Positions 16,956 to 25,207 of a DNA stretch of 64,000 bases are shown one piece after another (positions within the stretch are counted from its first letter, which is position 1; each line of letters opens with the position of its first letter). This DNA is from an uncultured Sulfitobacter sp. (GTDB taxonomy: Bacteria; Pseudomonadota; Alphaproteobacteria; Rhodobacterales; Rhodobacteraceae). The notes under the pieces are model-generated. The model saw nothing but the letters and a program-made list of their open reading frames with translations, was not told the origin of the DNA and did no database searches. Position numbers and translations under genes: made by a program. Location of the stretch: positions 1 through 64,000 of the forward strand of contig CAJXSZ010000002.1 of assembly GCA_913060815.1 (NCBI GenBank), given 5' to 3'.

Positions 16956-19399
16956 GCCCGCAGTCGCGCGTTCTCGGGATCCCACAGCGGCTGGTCCGAC
17001 TGCACGACAGCCTTGCACGTGCGTCCAAAGATGTTGATCTCCAGTTCGGTGCCCTCAACCGCCAGATCGGCGCGGATGGTGCCAAGTGCGATGCTGGCTC
17101 CCACACGGTAGCCCCAATCGCCACTCGTCGTCTCACCGACAACTTCACCGTTGTGATAAACCGTCGACATGTAAGGCGCATCCTGATCGCCAGCCTCGAC
17201 AATCATGGTGACAAAGCGCTTCTTGATGCCTTCCTCGGCCTGCTTCACCAGCGCCGCCTTACCCGTGAAGTCTTGTGGCTTGTCGAGCTTCACCCAACGA
17301 TCCAACCCCGCTTCAAGCAGCGTGTAATCCGTGGACAGATCACCCTTCCACGCGCGGTATCCTTTCTCGATCCTCATGGAATTAAGCGCATACATCCCGA
17401 ACGGCGTGGCCCCTGCACCCGTAACAGCCGTATAGAGCGCAGGAATATCCGCCATTGGCGCATGGATTTCCCAGCCCAGCTCCCCCGCGAAGGACACCCG
17501 CGCCAGCATGCATTTCACGCCTGCCACGCTTCCCTGCTGGATCGACAGCCAAGAGGCGCTCAGGTCCGCTTCGGTCCCGATCTTCTCGAACAGTGCGCGC
17601 GACTTTGGTCCGCTCACGATCAGCGTTGATACTTCTGTCGTGTGGTCGCTCAGGCTCAGCCCCTCGGGCAGGCCATCGTTCAACACATCAAAGTCATGCC
17701 ACTGCGCTGTAGCGGCGGTGATGAGGGTGAACGCATCCTCGCCGTGGCGCAGGATCGACATTTCCGTCAAAATCCGCCCGCGGCTGTCGGCGAAATAGGC
17801 AAGGTTCATGCGGCCTACTTTTGGCAGGCCACCTGTGATGCGCCCGCGCAGGTATTCCGCAGCACCCGCCCCCGACAGGGCAAAGCGCGAAAACCCGGGC
17901 AGGTCTAGAACCCCGACGCCATCGCGCACGGCCTCGACCTCTTCGCGGATCCGCACGGCCCATGGGCCTTCGCGGTCCCACGTTTGCGTGCTCTCCTCGG
18001 AGGTGTCATCGCCGTCCTTGGCGAACCAGTTGGCACGCTCCCAACCATTGTAGGCGCCCATCTGGCCACCCTGCGCCAGCAGCGTCTTATGCACTGGCGA
18101 CAGCTTCTTGTCGCGGCCCGCTGGCCATTCGTGGTGCGGGAAGTGCATGGCGTACTCGTGGCCATAGGTCTCCAGCGCCTTGGCAAGACAGTGATCGTGA
18201 TCGGTGTAATCGGTGTAGCGGCGTGGATCGACGGCCCACATATCCAGCTCTGTCTCGCCGTGCATGATCCACTCGGACAGCACCTTACCCGCACCACCGC
18301 CCTGCGCGATACCGAAGGTAAAGGAATGACCTTCATAGGCGTTCTTGACCCCTGGCATCGGGCCAATCATCGGCAGCCCGTCAGGCGCATATGGAATAGG
18401 CCCGTTGATATTGCGCTCCACGCCGCCCTCGCCCAACAGCGGTACGCGCGCCATGGCGTCCTCGATATAGAACTCGAGCCGCTCCAGATCGTCGGGGTAA
18501 AGCTGGAAGGAAAAATCCTCGGGCATCGGATCATCGGGCGTCACCCAATGCGCCTTGCAGTTGCGCTCATAGGGGCCAAGATTCAGGCCCGCTTTGTCCT
18601 GGCGCAGATAGTAGGAGATATCCACATCACGGATCAGCGGCATCTTGTGGCCCTTCTCCTTGGTCCACGCCTCCAACTCAGGCAGCTGCCCTGTCAGGAA
18701 ATACTGGTGGGACATGACGACCATAGGGACCGTGCGCCCGCCGAAGGGCTTGAACATCTCGCCCACACGTTGGGCATAGTAGCCTGCACAGTTGACGACG
18801 ATCTCGGCGCGGATGTCCCCCTTCTCGGTCTTGACGATCCACTCGTCGCCGTCGCGGTCAAGGCCTGTCATGGGGCAGAACCGCTCGATCTGCCCGCCCG
18901 CCTCGCGCGCGCCTTTGGCTAAGGCTTGGGTCAGCTGTGCGGGGTCGATATCACCGTCCAGCGGATCCCACAGCCCGCCCTTGAGGTCGTGCACCTCCAT
19001 AAACGGGTTGTATTCCTTGAGCTCGGCAGGCGTCAGCATCCCCATGTCCAGACCCTGATAAGCGCCCATGCTCATCACGCGCTCGAACTCCATCATGCGT
19101 TCTGTTGAGTGGGCCAGCCGCAAACTGCCCGTAACGTGATAGTTCATCGGATAATCCACATCCGCGCCCAACGTACGGTACATCTCCAGCCCGTAGCGCT
19201 GCATGTTCATCACGGCCCATGAGCTAGAGAAGTTAGGACAGTTGCCCGCCGCGTGCCATGTGGAGCCTGCCGTCAGTTCGTTCTTTTCTAACAGAACACA
19301 ATCTTTCCACCCTGCTTTGGCCAGATGATAGAGTGTCGAGGTCCCGACAACGCCGCCCCCGATGATGACAACACGGGCTGTGGTTGGAAAATCACTCAT
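16952..19399 (-). CDS. FAD-dependent oxidoreductase with GcvT domain (dimethylglycine/sarcosine dehydrogenase-like) 2
   Basis: An 815-residue paralogue of the 12951-15395 enzyme, with the same order: FAD motif VVIIGGGVVGTSTLYHL, AGSTWHAAGN, and a C-terminal GcvT-like half (GWERANWFAKDG, GELGWEIHAP, RIEKGYRAWKGDL, DWGYRVGASIALG). The N-terminal halves differ clearly in the substrate region, so the pair may act on successive substrates (dimethylglycine, then sarcosine). A good AGGAG precedes the ATG. It is 46 bases downstream of the LysE-family gene and coupled to the unknown 196-residue protein. Confidence 0.87.
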   Translation of the reverse strand: MSDFPTTARVVIIGGGVVGTSTLYHLAKAGWKDCVLLEKNELTAGSTWHAAGNCPNFSSSWAVMNMQRYGLEMYRTLGADVDYPMNYHVTGSLRLAHSTERMMEFERVMSMGAYQGLDMGMLTPAELKEYNPFMEVHDLKGGLWDPLDGDIDPAQLTQALAKGAREAGGQIERFCPMTGLDRDGDEWIVKTEKGDIRAEIVVNCAGYYAQRVGEMFKPFGGRTVPMVVMSHQYFLTGQLPELEAWTKEKGHKMPLIRDVDISYYLRQDKAGLNLGPYERNCKAHWVTPDDPMPEDFSFQLYPDDLERLEFYIEDAMARVPLLGEGGVERNINGPIPYAPDGLPMIGPMPGVKNAYEGHSFTFGIAQGGGAGKVLSEWIMHGETELDMWAVDPRRYTDYTDHDHCLAKALETYGHEYAMHFPHHEWPAGRDKKLSPVHKTLLAQGGQMGAYNGWERANWFAKDGDDTSEESTQTWDREGPWAVRIREEVEAVRDGVGVLDLPGFSRFALSGAGAAEYLRGRITGGLPKVGRMNLAYFADSRGRILTEMSILRHGEDAFTLITAATAQWHDFDVLNDGLPEGLSLSDHTTEVSTLIVSGPKSRALFEKIGTEADLSASWLSIQQGSVAGVKCMLARVSFAGELGWEIHAPMADIPALYTAVTGAGATPFGMYALNSMRIEKGYRAWKGDLSTDYTLLEAGLDRWVKLDKPQDFTGKAALVKQAEEGIKKRFVTMIVEAGDQDAPYMSTVYHNGEVVGETTSGDWGYRVGASIALGTIRADLAVEGTELEINIFGRTCKAVVQSDQPLWDPENARLRA

Positions 19400-19445
19400 T
19401 GGTCCTGCTCCTGATCGCTATGGGAATTTCTGGCAACGGGCATCG

Positions 19446-20066
19446 CTAACCCCGCGCAGGTGTGGATGCTGAACCCAGCAGCACACCATAAATGACAAAA
19501 CACGCGCCCATGATGCGGCGCACCCAGACGTTGAACACAGCGCCAAGGGCGGCGCGGCCAAGCCCAACACCAAGCGCGGTAAAGCCTGTGTAGCTCAGCG
19601 CTGTCAGCGTCAGCGCGGTAGGCACGATAACCCACATCTGCGCTCCGATTGGCACATCGGGCTGAACGAACTGACTAAACGCGGCGAGGTAGCCTGCCAC
19701 GCTTTTGGGATTGATCGTGGCGATGGCAAAGGCGCGCAAATAGACCGACGCCGCAGGCCTCTCCTCCGCCTCGACAGGCTTCCTCGCCTGGATAATGCCG
19801 CGCAGACCCAGATAAATCAGAAACGCGGCGCCCAGCCATTTGGCCACCGCAAAAGCCTCGGGCGATGCAGCGATGAGCGCCGTGATGCCCAGCGCTGAGA
19901 GGGTCAGAAACAAGAGCGCTTGGGTCAGGATGCCCAGCACGCCGACCATGGCGCGGCGCATTCCCAAATTCATCCCGTTGTTGATGCAATTGACCGCATT
20001 CGGGCCCGGTGTGGTGACAAAGACCACCCAGAACAGCGCGAATATGGTCCATGCGTCCATGCTCAT
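19446..20066 (-). CDS. LysE-family translocator
   Basis: A 206-residue inner-membrane protein with about six hydrophobic helices. The LysE/RhtB mark TPGPN is at 19-23, then GVLGILTQALLFLTLSALG and FLIYLGLRGI. These proteins export amino acids or related small molecules. It begins one base after the regulator stop, in the same transcript as the DMGDH-like gene, so it may export a product or excess intermediate of methylated glycine catabolism; this is inference. ATG 20060 is an alternative start. Confidence 0.9.
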   Translation of the reverse strand: MSMDAWTIFALFWVVFVTTPGPNAVNCINNGMNLGMRRAMVGVLGILTQALLFLTLSALGITALIAASPEAFAVAKWLGAAFLIYLGLRGIIQARKPVEAEERPAASVYLRAFAIATINPKSVAGYLAAFSQFVQPDVPIGAQMWVIVPTALTLTALSYTGFTALGVGLGRAALGAVFNVWVRRIMGACFVIYGVLLGSASTPARG

Positions 20067-20067
20067 G

Positions 20068-20640
20068 TCAGTACACCGGCGGCGCGATGACCCAAATCGC
20101 CACAGCGGGATCTGGCGTTCGATTGGCCCAGCGAAATGCCTCCCCGCGGATGCGGAAACTGTCGCCAGCGTTCAGAGAGTGCACGGTGCCGTCGATTTCG
20201 ATCTCCAGCGTGCCTGAAATGACATAGCCTACCTCTTGGGTCGGGCGCGTCACTGCGTCCTTGATGCGGCTGTGGGGCAGAAAGGTAGAATGCACCATCT
20301 CGAAATCATCTGTGAGGTCGGGGGAGAGCAGCTCCTCCACCAGCCCTGCAATACTGGAGCCGATGGGCCGCCGCGCACCTGCGCGCACGATGTATCCAGC
20401 CTCGTCCGCAGGTGCCGCCGTGTGGCGGAACAGGATCGACACGGGGACATCGAATTCCTTGGCCATATGGCGCAGATCGGTAATCGACGGCTCGGACAGG
20501 TCCCGCTCTACCTGACTGAGCCAGCCAACCGAGCGGCCCAATGTCTCCGCCAGATGCGCCAGCGTAATGCCCCGCGCACGGCGCAGGGCGCGCAAGTCGG
20601 CCCCCAACGGGGGCGGCGTTTGTGGCAAATCGTGGCGCAT
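20068..20640 (-). CDS. XRE-family transcriptional regulator with cupin sensor domain
   Basis: A 190-residue regulator: helix-turn-helix at about 13-67 (LRALRRARGITLAHLAETLG, VGWLSQVERDLSEPSITDLRHMA) and a C-terminal cupin barrel (EVGYVISGTLEIEIDG, LNAGDSFRIRGEAFRWAN) that probably binds a small effector. It is the first gene of the betaine-linked transcript and is a likely local regulator of it. An inverted repeat immediately upstream (20648-20679) is a candidate operator. Confidence 0.9.
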   Translation of the reverse strand: MRHDLPQTPPPLGADLRALRRARGITLAHLAETLGRSVGWLSQVERDLSEPSITDLRHMAKEFDVPVSILFRHTAAPADEAGYIVRAGARRPIGSSIAGLVEELLSPDLTDDFEMVHSTFLPHSRIKDAVTRPTQEVGYVISGTLEIEIDGTVHSLNAGDSFRIRGEAFRWANRTPDPAVAIWVIAPPVY

Positions 20641-20647
20641 GGAATCC

Positions 20648-20679
20648 CTGACAGGTTGGCTGTGCTCAAAGCCTGTCAG
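20648..20679 (-). promoter_or_regulatory. Inverted repeat upstream of the XRE/cupin gene
   Basis: CTGACAGG (20648-20655) and CCTGTCAG (20672-20679) are perfect inverted copies 16 bases apart, ending 7 bases before the regulator start. It could be an operator for autoregulation or a hairpin covering the ribosome site. Confidence 0.5.
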
Positions 20680-20701
20680 AGGTCCGTGAAAAAATCTAGT
20701 A

Positions 20702-21160
20702 TTATTTCACGACTTCAAATGTCGTTTTCAAGATGTCCGCCAAGCCATCGGCGTCCGCTTGGGTAAATGCATCCGGCTGATCGCTGTCGAGGTCGAATAC
20801 GCCCAGAAGTTGGCCTTGCCCTCCGAACACGGGCAGCACCAGTTCCGAGCGGGTCGAGCTTGCGCAGGCGATGTGGCCCTCGAACGCCTCCACATCCGCG
20901 ACCAGCTGCACCTCCCCCGTGCGCGCTGCAGCACCGCATACACCGCGTGCAAAGGGGATGACGAGACAGCCATGCCCGCCTTGGTATGGTCCGATCTTCA
21001 GGACCTCGGGCGCTGTTACGCGGTAAAATCCTGTCCAGTCAAAGCGGTCGTCGCTGTGATGTACCTCACAGGCAACGGTGGCCATGAGCGCGACAGGATC
21101 GTCTTCCCCTTCGGTGAGCGAAGCAATCGTTTTGGACAGGAGATCGTAGTCGACAGGCAT
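20702..21160 (-). CDS. msrC: Free methionine-R-sulfoxide reductase (GAF domain)
   Basis: A 152-residue GAF protein. The three catalytic cysteines of the fRMsr family are at C65, C75 and C99 with the same spacing (10 and 24) as in the Escherichia coli enzyme (84, 94, 118). Context motifs are DWTGFY, GPYQGGHGCLVIPFARGVCG and EGHIACASSTRSELVLPVF. The enzyme reduces free methionine-R-sulfoxide in the cytoplasm with thioredoxin. It lies alone between the XRE regulator and the thiolase gene on the same strand. Confidence 0.93.
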   Translation of the reverse strand: MPVDYDLLSKTIASLTEGEDDPVALMATVACEVHHSDDRFDWTGFYRVTAPEVLKIGPYQGGHGCLVIPFARGVCGAAARTGEVQLVADVEAFEGHIACASSTRSELVLPVFGGQGQLLGVFDLDSDQPDAFTQADADGLADILKTTFEVVK

Positions 21161-21208
21161 GGTCTGTGACCCTTCTGTGGAATTCAGTTTAAAGGCAAAA
21201 TGAAGAAA

Positions 21209-22381
21209 TTAGAGGCGCTCGATTGCGATGGCCGTGCCTTCGCCGCCGCCGATGCAGATCGCAGCGACCCCGCGTTTCAGGTCGCGCTTTTCGAGAGCGT
21301 TGAGAAGCGTGACCATGATGCGTGCGCCTGATGCGCCGATAGGGTGGCCCAGCGCGCAGGCGCCGCCGTTGACGTTCACTTTTTCATGGTCGATGCCCAT
21401 TTCGTGCATGAAAGCCAGCGGCACAACCGCGAAGGCCTCGTTCACTTCCCACAGATCCACGTCTTCCTTGGTCCAGCCAATTTGTTTGAGCAGCTTTTGC
21501 GCGGCAGGCACGGGGGCAGTGGTAAACAGGCCTGGTGCCTGCGCATGGCTGGCGTGCCCCATGATATGGGCGCGGATTGTGAGGCCTTGTGCCTCGGCTG
21601 CCTCTTGGGACGCAAGAACGAGGGCCGCCGCACCGTCGGAGATGGACGATGAGTTTGCTGCCGTCACCGTGCCGCCCTCGCGGAAGGCGGGTTTGAGCTG
21701 CGGAATTTTATCGGGGCGCGCTGTGGCAGGCTGCTCGTCTGCGGCCACCGATACCGTTCCTTTGCGCGACACCACATCAACGCTGGCGATCTCGTGCTCG
21801 AACGCGCCGCTCTCCTGCGCTTCCAGCGCGCGACTGAGGGAGGCCAGCGCATAATCGTCCTGCACCTGACGCGTGAACTGGAACGTTTCCGCGCAATCCT
21901 CCGCGAAAGTGCCCATCAAACGCCCTTTGTCATAAGCGTCTTCAAGCCCGTCGAGGAACATGTGATCGACCACTGCAGCATGGCCCAGCCGTGCGCCGCC
22001 GCGCATTTTGGGCAGCACATATGGAGCATTGGTCATGCTTTCCATTCCGCCTGTGACCATCACATCAGTATGGCCAAGTGCTATCTGGTCAAAGCCGATC
22101 ATGGCAGCCTTCATGCCTGACCCGCACATCTTGTTTAGCGTGGTCGCGGGCACCTCTTCGCCCAGACCTGCGGCAAACCCTGCCTGACGCGCGGGGGCCT
22201 GACCCTGCCCCGCTGGCAGCACACAGCCCATCAGCACTTCGTCCACGGTGGCGTTCCCCGCACCGTCCAACGCGGCGCGAATCGCTGCCCCGCCTAGCTG
22301 CGCGGCCGTCATATCGGCGAGTGCGCCCTGAAATCCGCCCATCGGGGTGCGCGCGGCACCTGCAATTACAACTTTCCGCAT
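21209..22381 (-). CDS. Acetyl-CoA acetyltransferase (thiolase)
   Basis: A 390-residue type II thiolase. Catalytic residues are Cys86 (NKMCGSGMKA), His346 (GGACALGHPIGASG) and Cys376 (CIGGGEG). It condenses two acetyl-CoA to acetoacetyl-CoA or runs the reverse, as in polyhydroxybutyrate or ketone-body metabolism. No phaB or CoA-transferase gene is adjacent, so the pathway is not settled here. Length and N-terminus (VVIAGAARTPMGGF) are normal. Confidence 0.94.
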   Translation of the reverse strand: MRKVVIAGAARTPMGGFQGALADMTAAQLGGAAIRAALDGAGNATVDEVLMGCVLPAGQGQAPARQAGFAAGLGEEVPATTLNKMCGSGMKAAMIGFDQIALGHTDVMVTGGMESMTNAPYVLPKMRGGARLGHAAVVDHMFLDGLEDAYDKGRLMGTFAEDCAETFQFTRQVQDDYALASLSRALEAQESGAFEHEIASVDVVSRKGTVSVAADEQPATARPDKIPQLKPAFREGGTVTAANSSSISDGAAALVLASQEAAEAQGLTIRAHIMGHASHAQAPGLFTTAPVPAAQKLLKQIGWTKEDVDLWEVNEAFAVVPLAFMHEMGIDHEKVNVNGGACALGHPIGASGARIMVTLLNALEKRDLKRGVAAICIGGGEGTAIAIERL

Positions 22382-22470
22382 TCAAGAGCTCCTAATTCGG
22401 GGGTGCTTACAACTTCTTAGGGGTTTGACCCTAGCACATGGGTCGCACGCAATCTTTGCAGGAATGTATC

Positions 22471-22809
22471 ATGGAACTTACCAGCTCGAAAGAAGACGCT
22501 CTCCAAATCATTGCTATTCAGGAGCAGCGGATCGACGCCGCGGTGGCCCTTGCTTTCAAAGACCGCATGCGTGCTCTGACCGAAGAGGGCGAGGGGACCG
22601 TGCTGCTTGATCTCAACCACGTGACATTTATCGATTCCAGCGGCCTAGGGGCGATTGTGGCTGCTATGAAAAACCTTGCACCAGAGCGCAGACTGGTGCT
22701 GGCAGGGCTTACCCCCCCCGTGGACAAAGTGTTCCGCCTGACGCGTATGGACACTGTCTTCGGCGTCTTTCCGACGGTTGAGGCGGCTTTGGCCGATCTA
22801 CACGGGTGA
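22471..22809 (+). CDS. STAS-domain anti-anti-sigma factor (SpoIIAA/RsbV-like)
   Basis: A 112-residue single STAS domain with the phosphorylation site motif FIDSSGLGAIVAA (Ser56/Ser57) and DKVFRLTRMDTVFGVFPTVEAAL. Such proteins bind and neutralise a kinase/anti-sigma partner when unphosphorylated. ATG 22471 is chosen for AGGA seven bases upstream; an in-frame ATG at 22438 is less likely. The next gene, 12 bases on, encodes the matching HATPase. Confidence 0.92.
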   Translation: MELTSSKEDALQIIAIQEQRIDAAVALAFKDRMRALTEEGEGTVLLDLNHVTFIDSSGLGAIVAAMKNLAPERRLVLAGLTPPVDKVFRLTRMDTVFGVFPTVEAALADLHG

Positions 22810-22821
22810 GGCATCTGCGAC

Positions 22822-23283
22822 ATGGGCTGCGCTATGGGTGACCCCCCCCACCTGCCGCCCTTTGCCATCTGCATTCCGGGAGACGAGCAAGCCGTACGCA
22901 ACGGACTGGCAGAAGTATTACTGTGCCTCAAACCTTTGGCGCTGAGCGCGGAAGACACCAATACTATTGAATTGGTTCTGGCGGAGACGCTGAACAATGT
23001 AATTGAGCATGCTCTTTCGGACAGCTCTGCGCCCACAAGGATCGAGATCCGCGGTGCGTTCTGCGCAGCGGACGGTCTGCGCATGACGGTTATCGACCAC
23101 GGTGCGCCAATGCCAGCAGGCAAAGCTCCCACATCAAAAACACCCGATCTTGATGTTTCAACCGATGACTTGCCAGAGGGCGGATTTGGCTGGTTTATGA
23201 TCCACGCCTTAGCTTCGGAGGTACGCTATGCCCGCGTCGGAGAGTCCAACCATCTCGATTTACAGATTCCTGTCGGGCTATAG
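22822..23283 (+). CDS. HATPase anti-sigma kinase (RsbW/SpoIIAB-like)
   Basis: A 153-residue GHKL-type ATPase domain: N-box ELVLAETLNNVIEHAL, G1-like VIDHGAPMP, and G2-like LPEGGFGWFMIHALASEV. Together with the STAS gene it forms a partner-switching module. No sigma factor and no PP2C phosphatase is encoded nearby, so its target lies elsewhere. ATG 22822 has GAGG upstream; ATG 22834 is a possible alternative. Confidence 0.9.
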   Translation: MGCAMGDPPHLPPFAICIPGDEQAVRNGLAEVLLCLKPLALSAEDTNTIELVLAETLNNVIEHALSDSSAPTRIEIRGAFCAADGLRMTVIDHGAPMPAGKAPTSKTPDLDVSTDDLPEGGFGWFMIHALASEVRYARVGESNHLDLQIPVGL

Positions 23284-23422
23284 CCGATTATACGACGCGT
23301 TTCTTCATTTCTCGATAACCCTGTCATAATTTCACCCCAGTATTCCGCGAACATGCCTTGGACTCATCACATTGTGACCATCTTCCAAGGTCATACGGAT
23401 TTATGTAGCTGCATATAGCTTC

Positions 23423-23469
23423 CTCCGGCGTTGCGCTTAATTGCCCCCACCCAGTGCGCGACGCCGGAG
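23423..23469. other. Strong hairpin upstream of the gamma-glutamyltransferase gene, beside a C9 tract
   Basis: A 14-bp stem with one wobble (left 23423-23436 starting CTCCGGCG; right 23456-23469 ending CGCCGGAG) encloses a 19-base loop and is followed by nine C residues (23474-23482). No T-run follows on either strand. It sits in a 291-base gap (23284-23574) that otherwise shows no gene. Possible roles are Rho-linked end of the HATPase transcript or leader control of the next gene. Confidence 0.55.
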
Positions 23470-23574
23470 CACTCCCCCCCCCAATTTACAATATCCCGCT
23501 TCATTCGCATTGGCACACATGTCGGATCGGACTAGGTTTCCGCTCAACTGAATGTTCAAGCGAGGCTTTTCCAA

Positions 23575-25152
23575 ATGCGCGATTTCCAATTTCCAGGTCG
23601 TTCTCCTGTACTGGCAACAGGCGGCATGTGCGCCACATCCCACCCCATCGGCGCAAAAGCCGCGATTGATGTGCTGGAGCGCGGCGGCAACGCGATGGAT
23701 GCTGCGATTGCTGGCGCCGTGGTGCTGGGCATTTGCGAGCCTCAGATGACTGGAATTGGCGGCGATTGCTTTGTGCTCTGGTCCGAAGGGGGCAGTGACA
23801 AAGTGCATGCGCTCAACGGGTCGGGCCGCGCGCCTGCCGCCCTCGATGCCGCTGAGTTGCGAGATGCAGGCGAGAAGACTGTCGGGCTCAGATCAGCCCA
23901 TGCTGTGACCATCCCCGCTGCGATTGATGCGTTCTGCCACCTTTCGGAGACGGTGGGCAAAATCGGCCTTGATGCGATTCTTGCTCCTGCGATCAAATAT
24001 GCTGACGAGGGCGTGCCCGTTGCCCACCGCGTTGCCTTCGACTGGGGCAACGATGCCGAGACGCTGCAAGGCAGCGCGCGCGATGCCTACCTCATGGGCG
24101 GCAAGCCCCCCAAAGCAGGCGATATTTTCCGCGCGCCGGGTCAGGCCGAGGTACTCCGCCGTGTTGCCAAAGACGGGCGCGATGCCTTCTACACAGGGGA
24201 AGTGGCCGAGGATATGATCGCAGCCCTCAACGCGATGGGCGGCAAGCACACGGCAGAGGATTTTGCGAATGTCGCCTGCACCCGCACCGATCCGATCTCA
24301 GGCGATTACAAGGACCTCGAAGTGGTCGAGCATCCGCCAAACGGTCAAGGCGCCACCGCGCTGCTGATGCTCAACATCCTGTCACAGTTCGACATTGCAG
24401 GGATGGACCCGCTCGGGGCGCAGCGTGTGCACATCGAGGCGGAAGCGGCCAAGCTCGCCTATGACGCGCGCAACCGTTTCCTCGCAGATCAGGATTACGC
24501 CACCCGCGCCGATTACATGCTCGAGATGGACACGGCCAAGAAGCTCGCTGCCCTGATCGACCCTGCCAAGGCAATGGACAGCCCCGCCGCCCTGTCGGAA
24601 GCCGTACACAAGGACACGATCTACATCACAGTGGTCGATGGCGACGGCATGTCCGTTTCTCTCATCTATTCGATCTTCCACGGCTTCGGCTCTGGCATCG
24701 CGTCTGATAAATTCGGCCTGTTGATGCAAAACCGCGGCGCCGGCTTCACGCTTGAGGAAGGCCACCCGAACGAGCTCAAGGGCGGTAAGCGCCCCATGCA
24801 CACCATCATCCCCGGCATGATCCGTCAGGGCGGTCGCGTTGTGATGCCCTTCGGCGTGATGGGCGGCGCATATCAGCCAAACGGCCATGCGCGCTTTGCC
24901 ACCAACCTGTCGGATTTCGGGATGGACCCGCAGGCTGCGATTGATGCGCCGCGCGCTTTCTCGGACAATGGCACGCTCAACGTCGAGCGCGGATATTCAG
25001 ACGCTGTGCGCGCCGAGCTGTCGGAGATGGGCCACACAGTCGCAATCCCCACCACCGCAATCGGCGGCGCTCAGGCGATCAAAATTCACGACAGCGGTGT
25101 GCTGGAAGGCGCGTCTGATCCACGCAAAGACGGCTGCGCGCTGGGGTACTAA
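23575..25152 (+). CDS. Gamma-glutamyltransferase-family protein (cytoplasmic, YwrD-like)
   Basis: A 525-residue Ntn-hydrolase precursor expected to self-cleave before Thr348. Family marks are GGMCATSHPIGAKAAIDVLERGGNAMDAAIA, ALNGSGRAP, HPPNGQG, KRPMHTIIPGM and GVMGG. No signal peptide is present, unlike classical periplasmic GGT. The cleavage segment reads DTIYITVVD where many members have DTTHFSVVD, so the residues after the nucleophile differ; the substrate may not be glutathione. GAGG lies 9 bases before the ATG. Confidence 0.87.
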   Translation: MRDFQFPGRSPVLATGGMCATSHPIGAKAAIDVLERGGNAMDAAIAGAVVLGICEPQMTGIGGDCFVLWSEGGSDKVHALNGSGRAPAALDAAELRDAGEKTVGLRSAHAVTIPAAIDAFCHLSETVGKIGLDAILAPAIKYADEGVPVAHRVAFDWGNDAETLQGSARDAYLMGGKPPKAGDIFRAPGQAEVLRRVAKDGRDAFYTGEVAEDMIAALNAMGGKHTAEDFANVACTRTDPISGDYKDLEVVEHPPNGQGATALLMLNILSQFDIAGMDPLGAQRVHIEAEAAKLAYDARNRFLADQDYATRADYMLEMDTAKKLAALIDPAKAMDSPAALSEAVHKDTIYITVVDGDGMSVSLIYSIFHGFGSGIASDKFGLLMQNRGAGFTLEEGHPNELKGGKRPMHTIIPGMIRQGGRVVMPFGVMGGAYQPNGHARFATNLSDFGMDPQAAIDAPRAFSDNGTLNVERGYSDAVRAELSEMGHTVAIPTTAIGGAQAIKIHDSGVLEGASDPRKDGCALGY

Positions 25153-25207
25153 GACGCCACAGCGGTGTACGGGGGGTGTACAGGTGGTGCACGCATGGAA
25201 CCCCCGC

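Noticed and set aside
25165-25190. Repeated GTGTAC after the GGT-like gene
   Set aside because: Two short direct copies only; no array, no dyad with adequate length.
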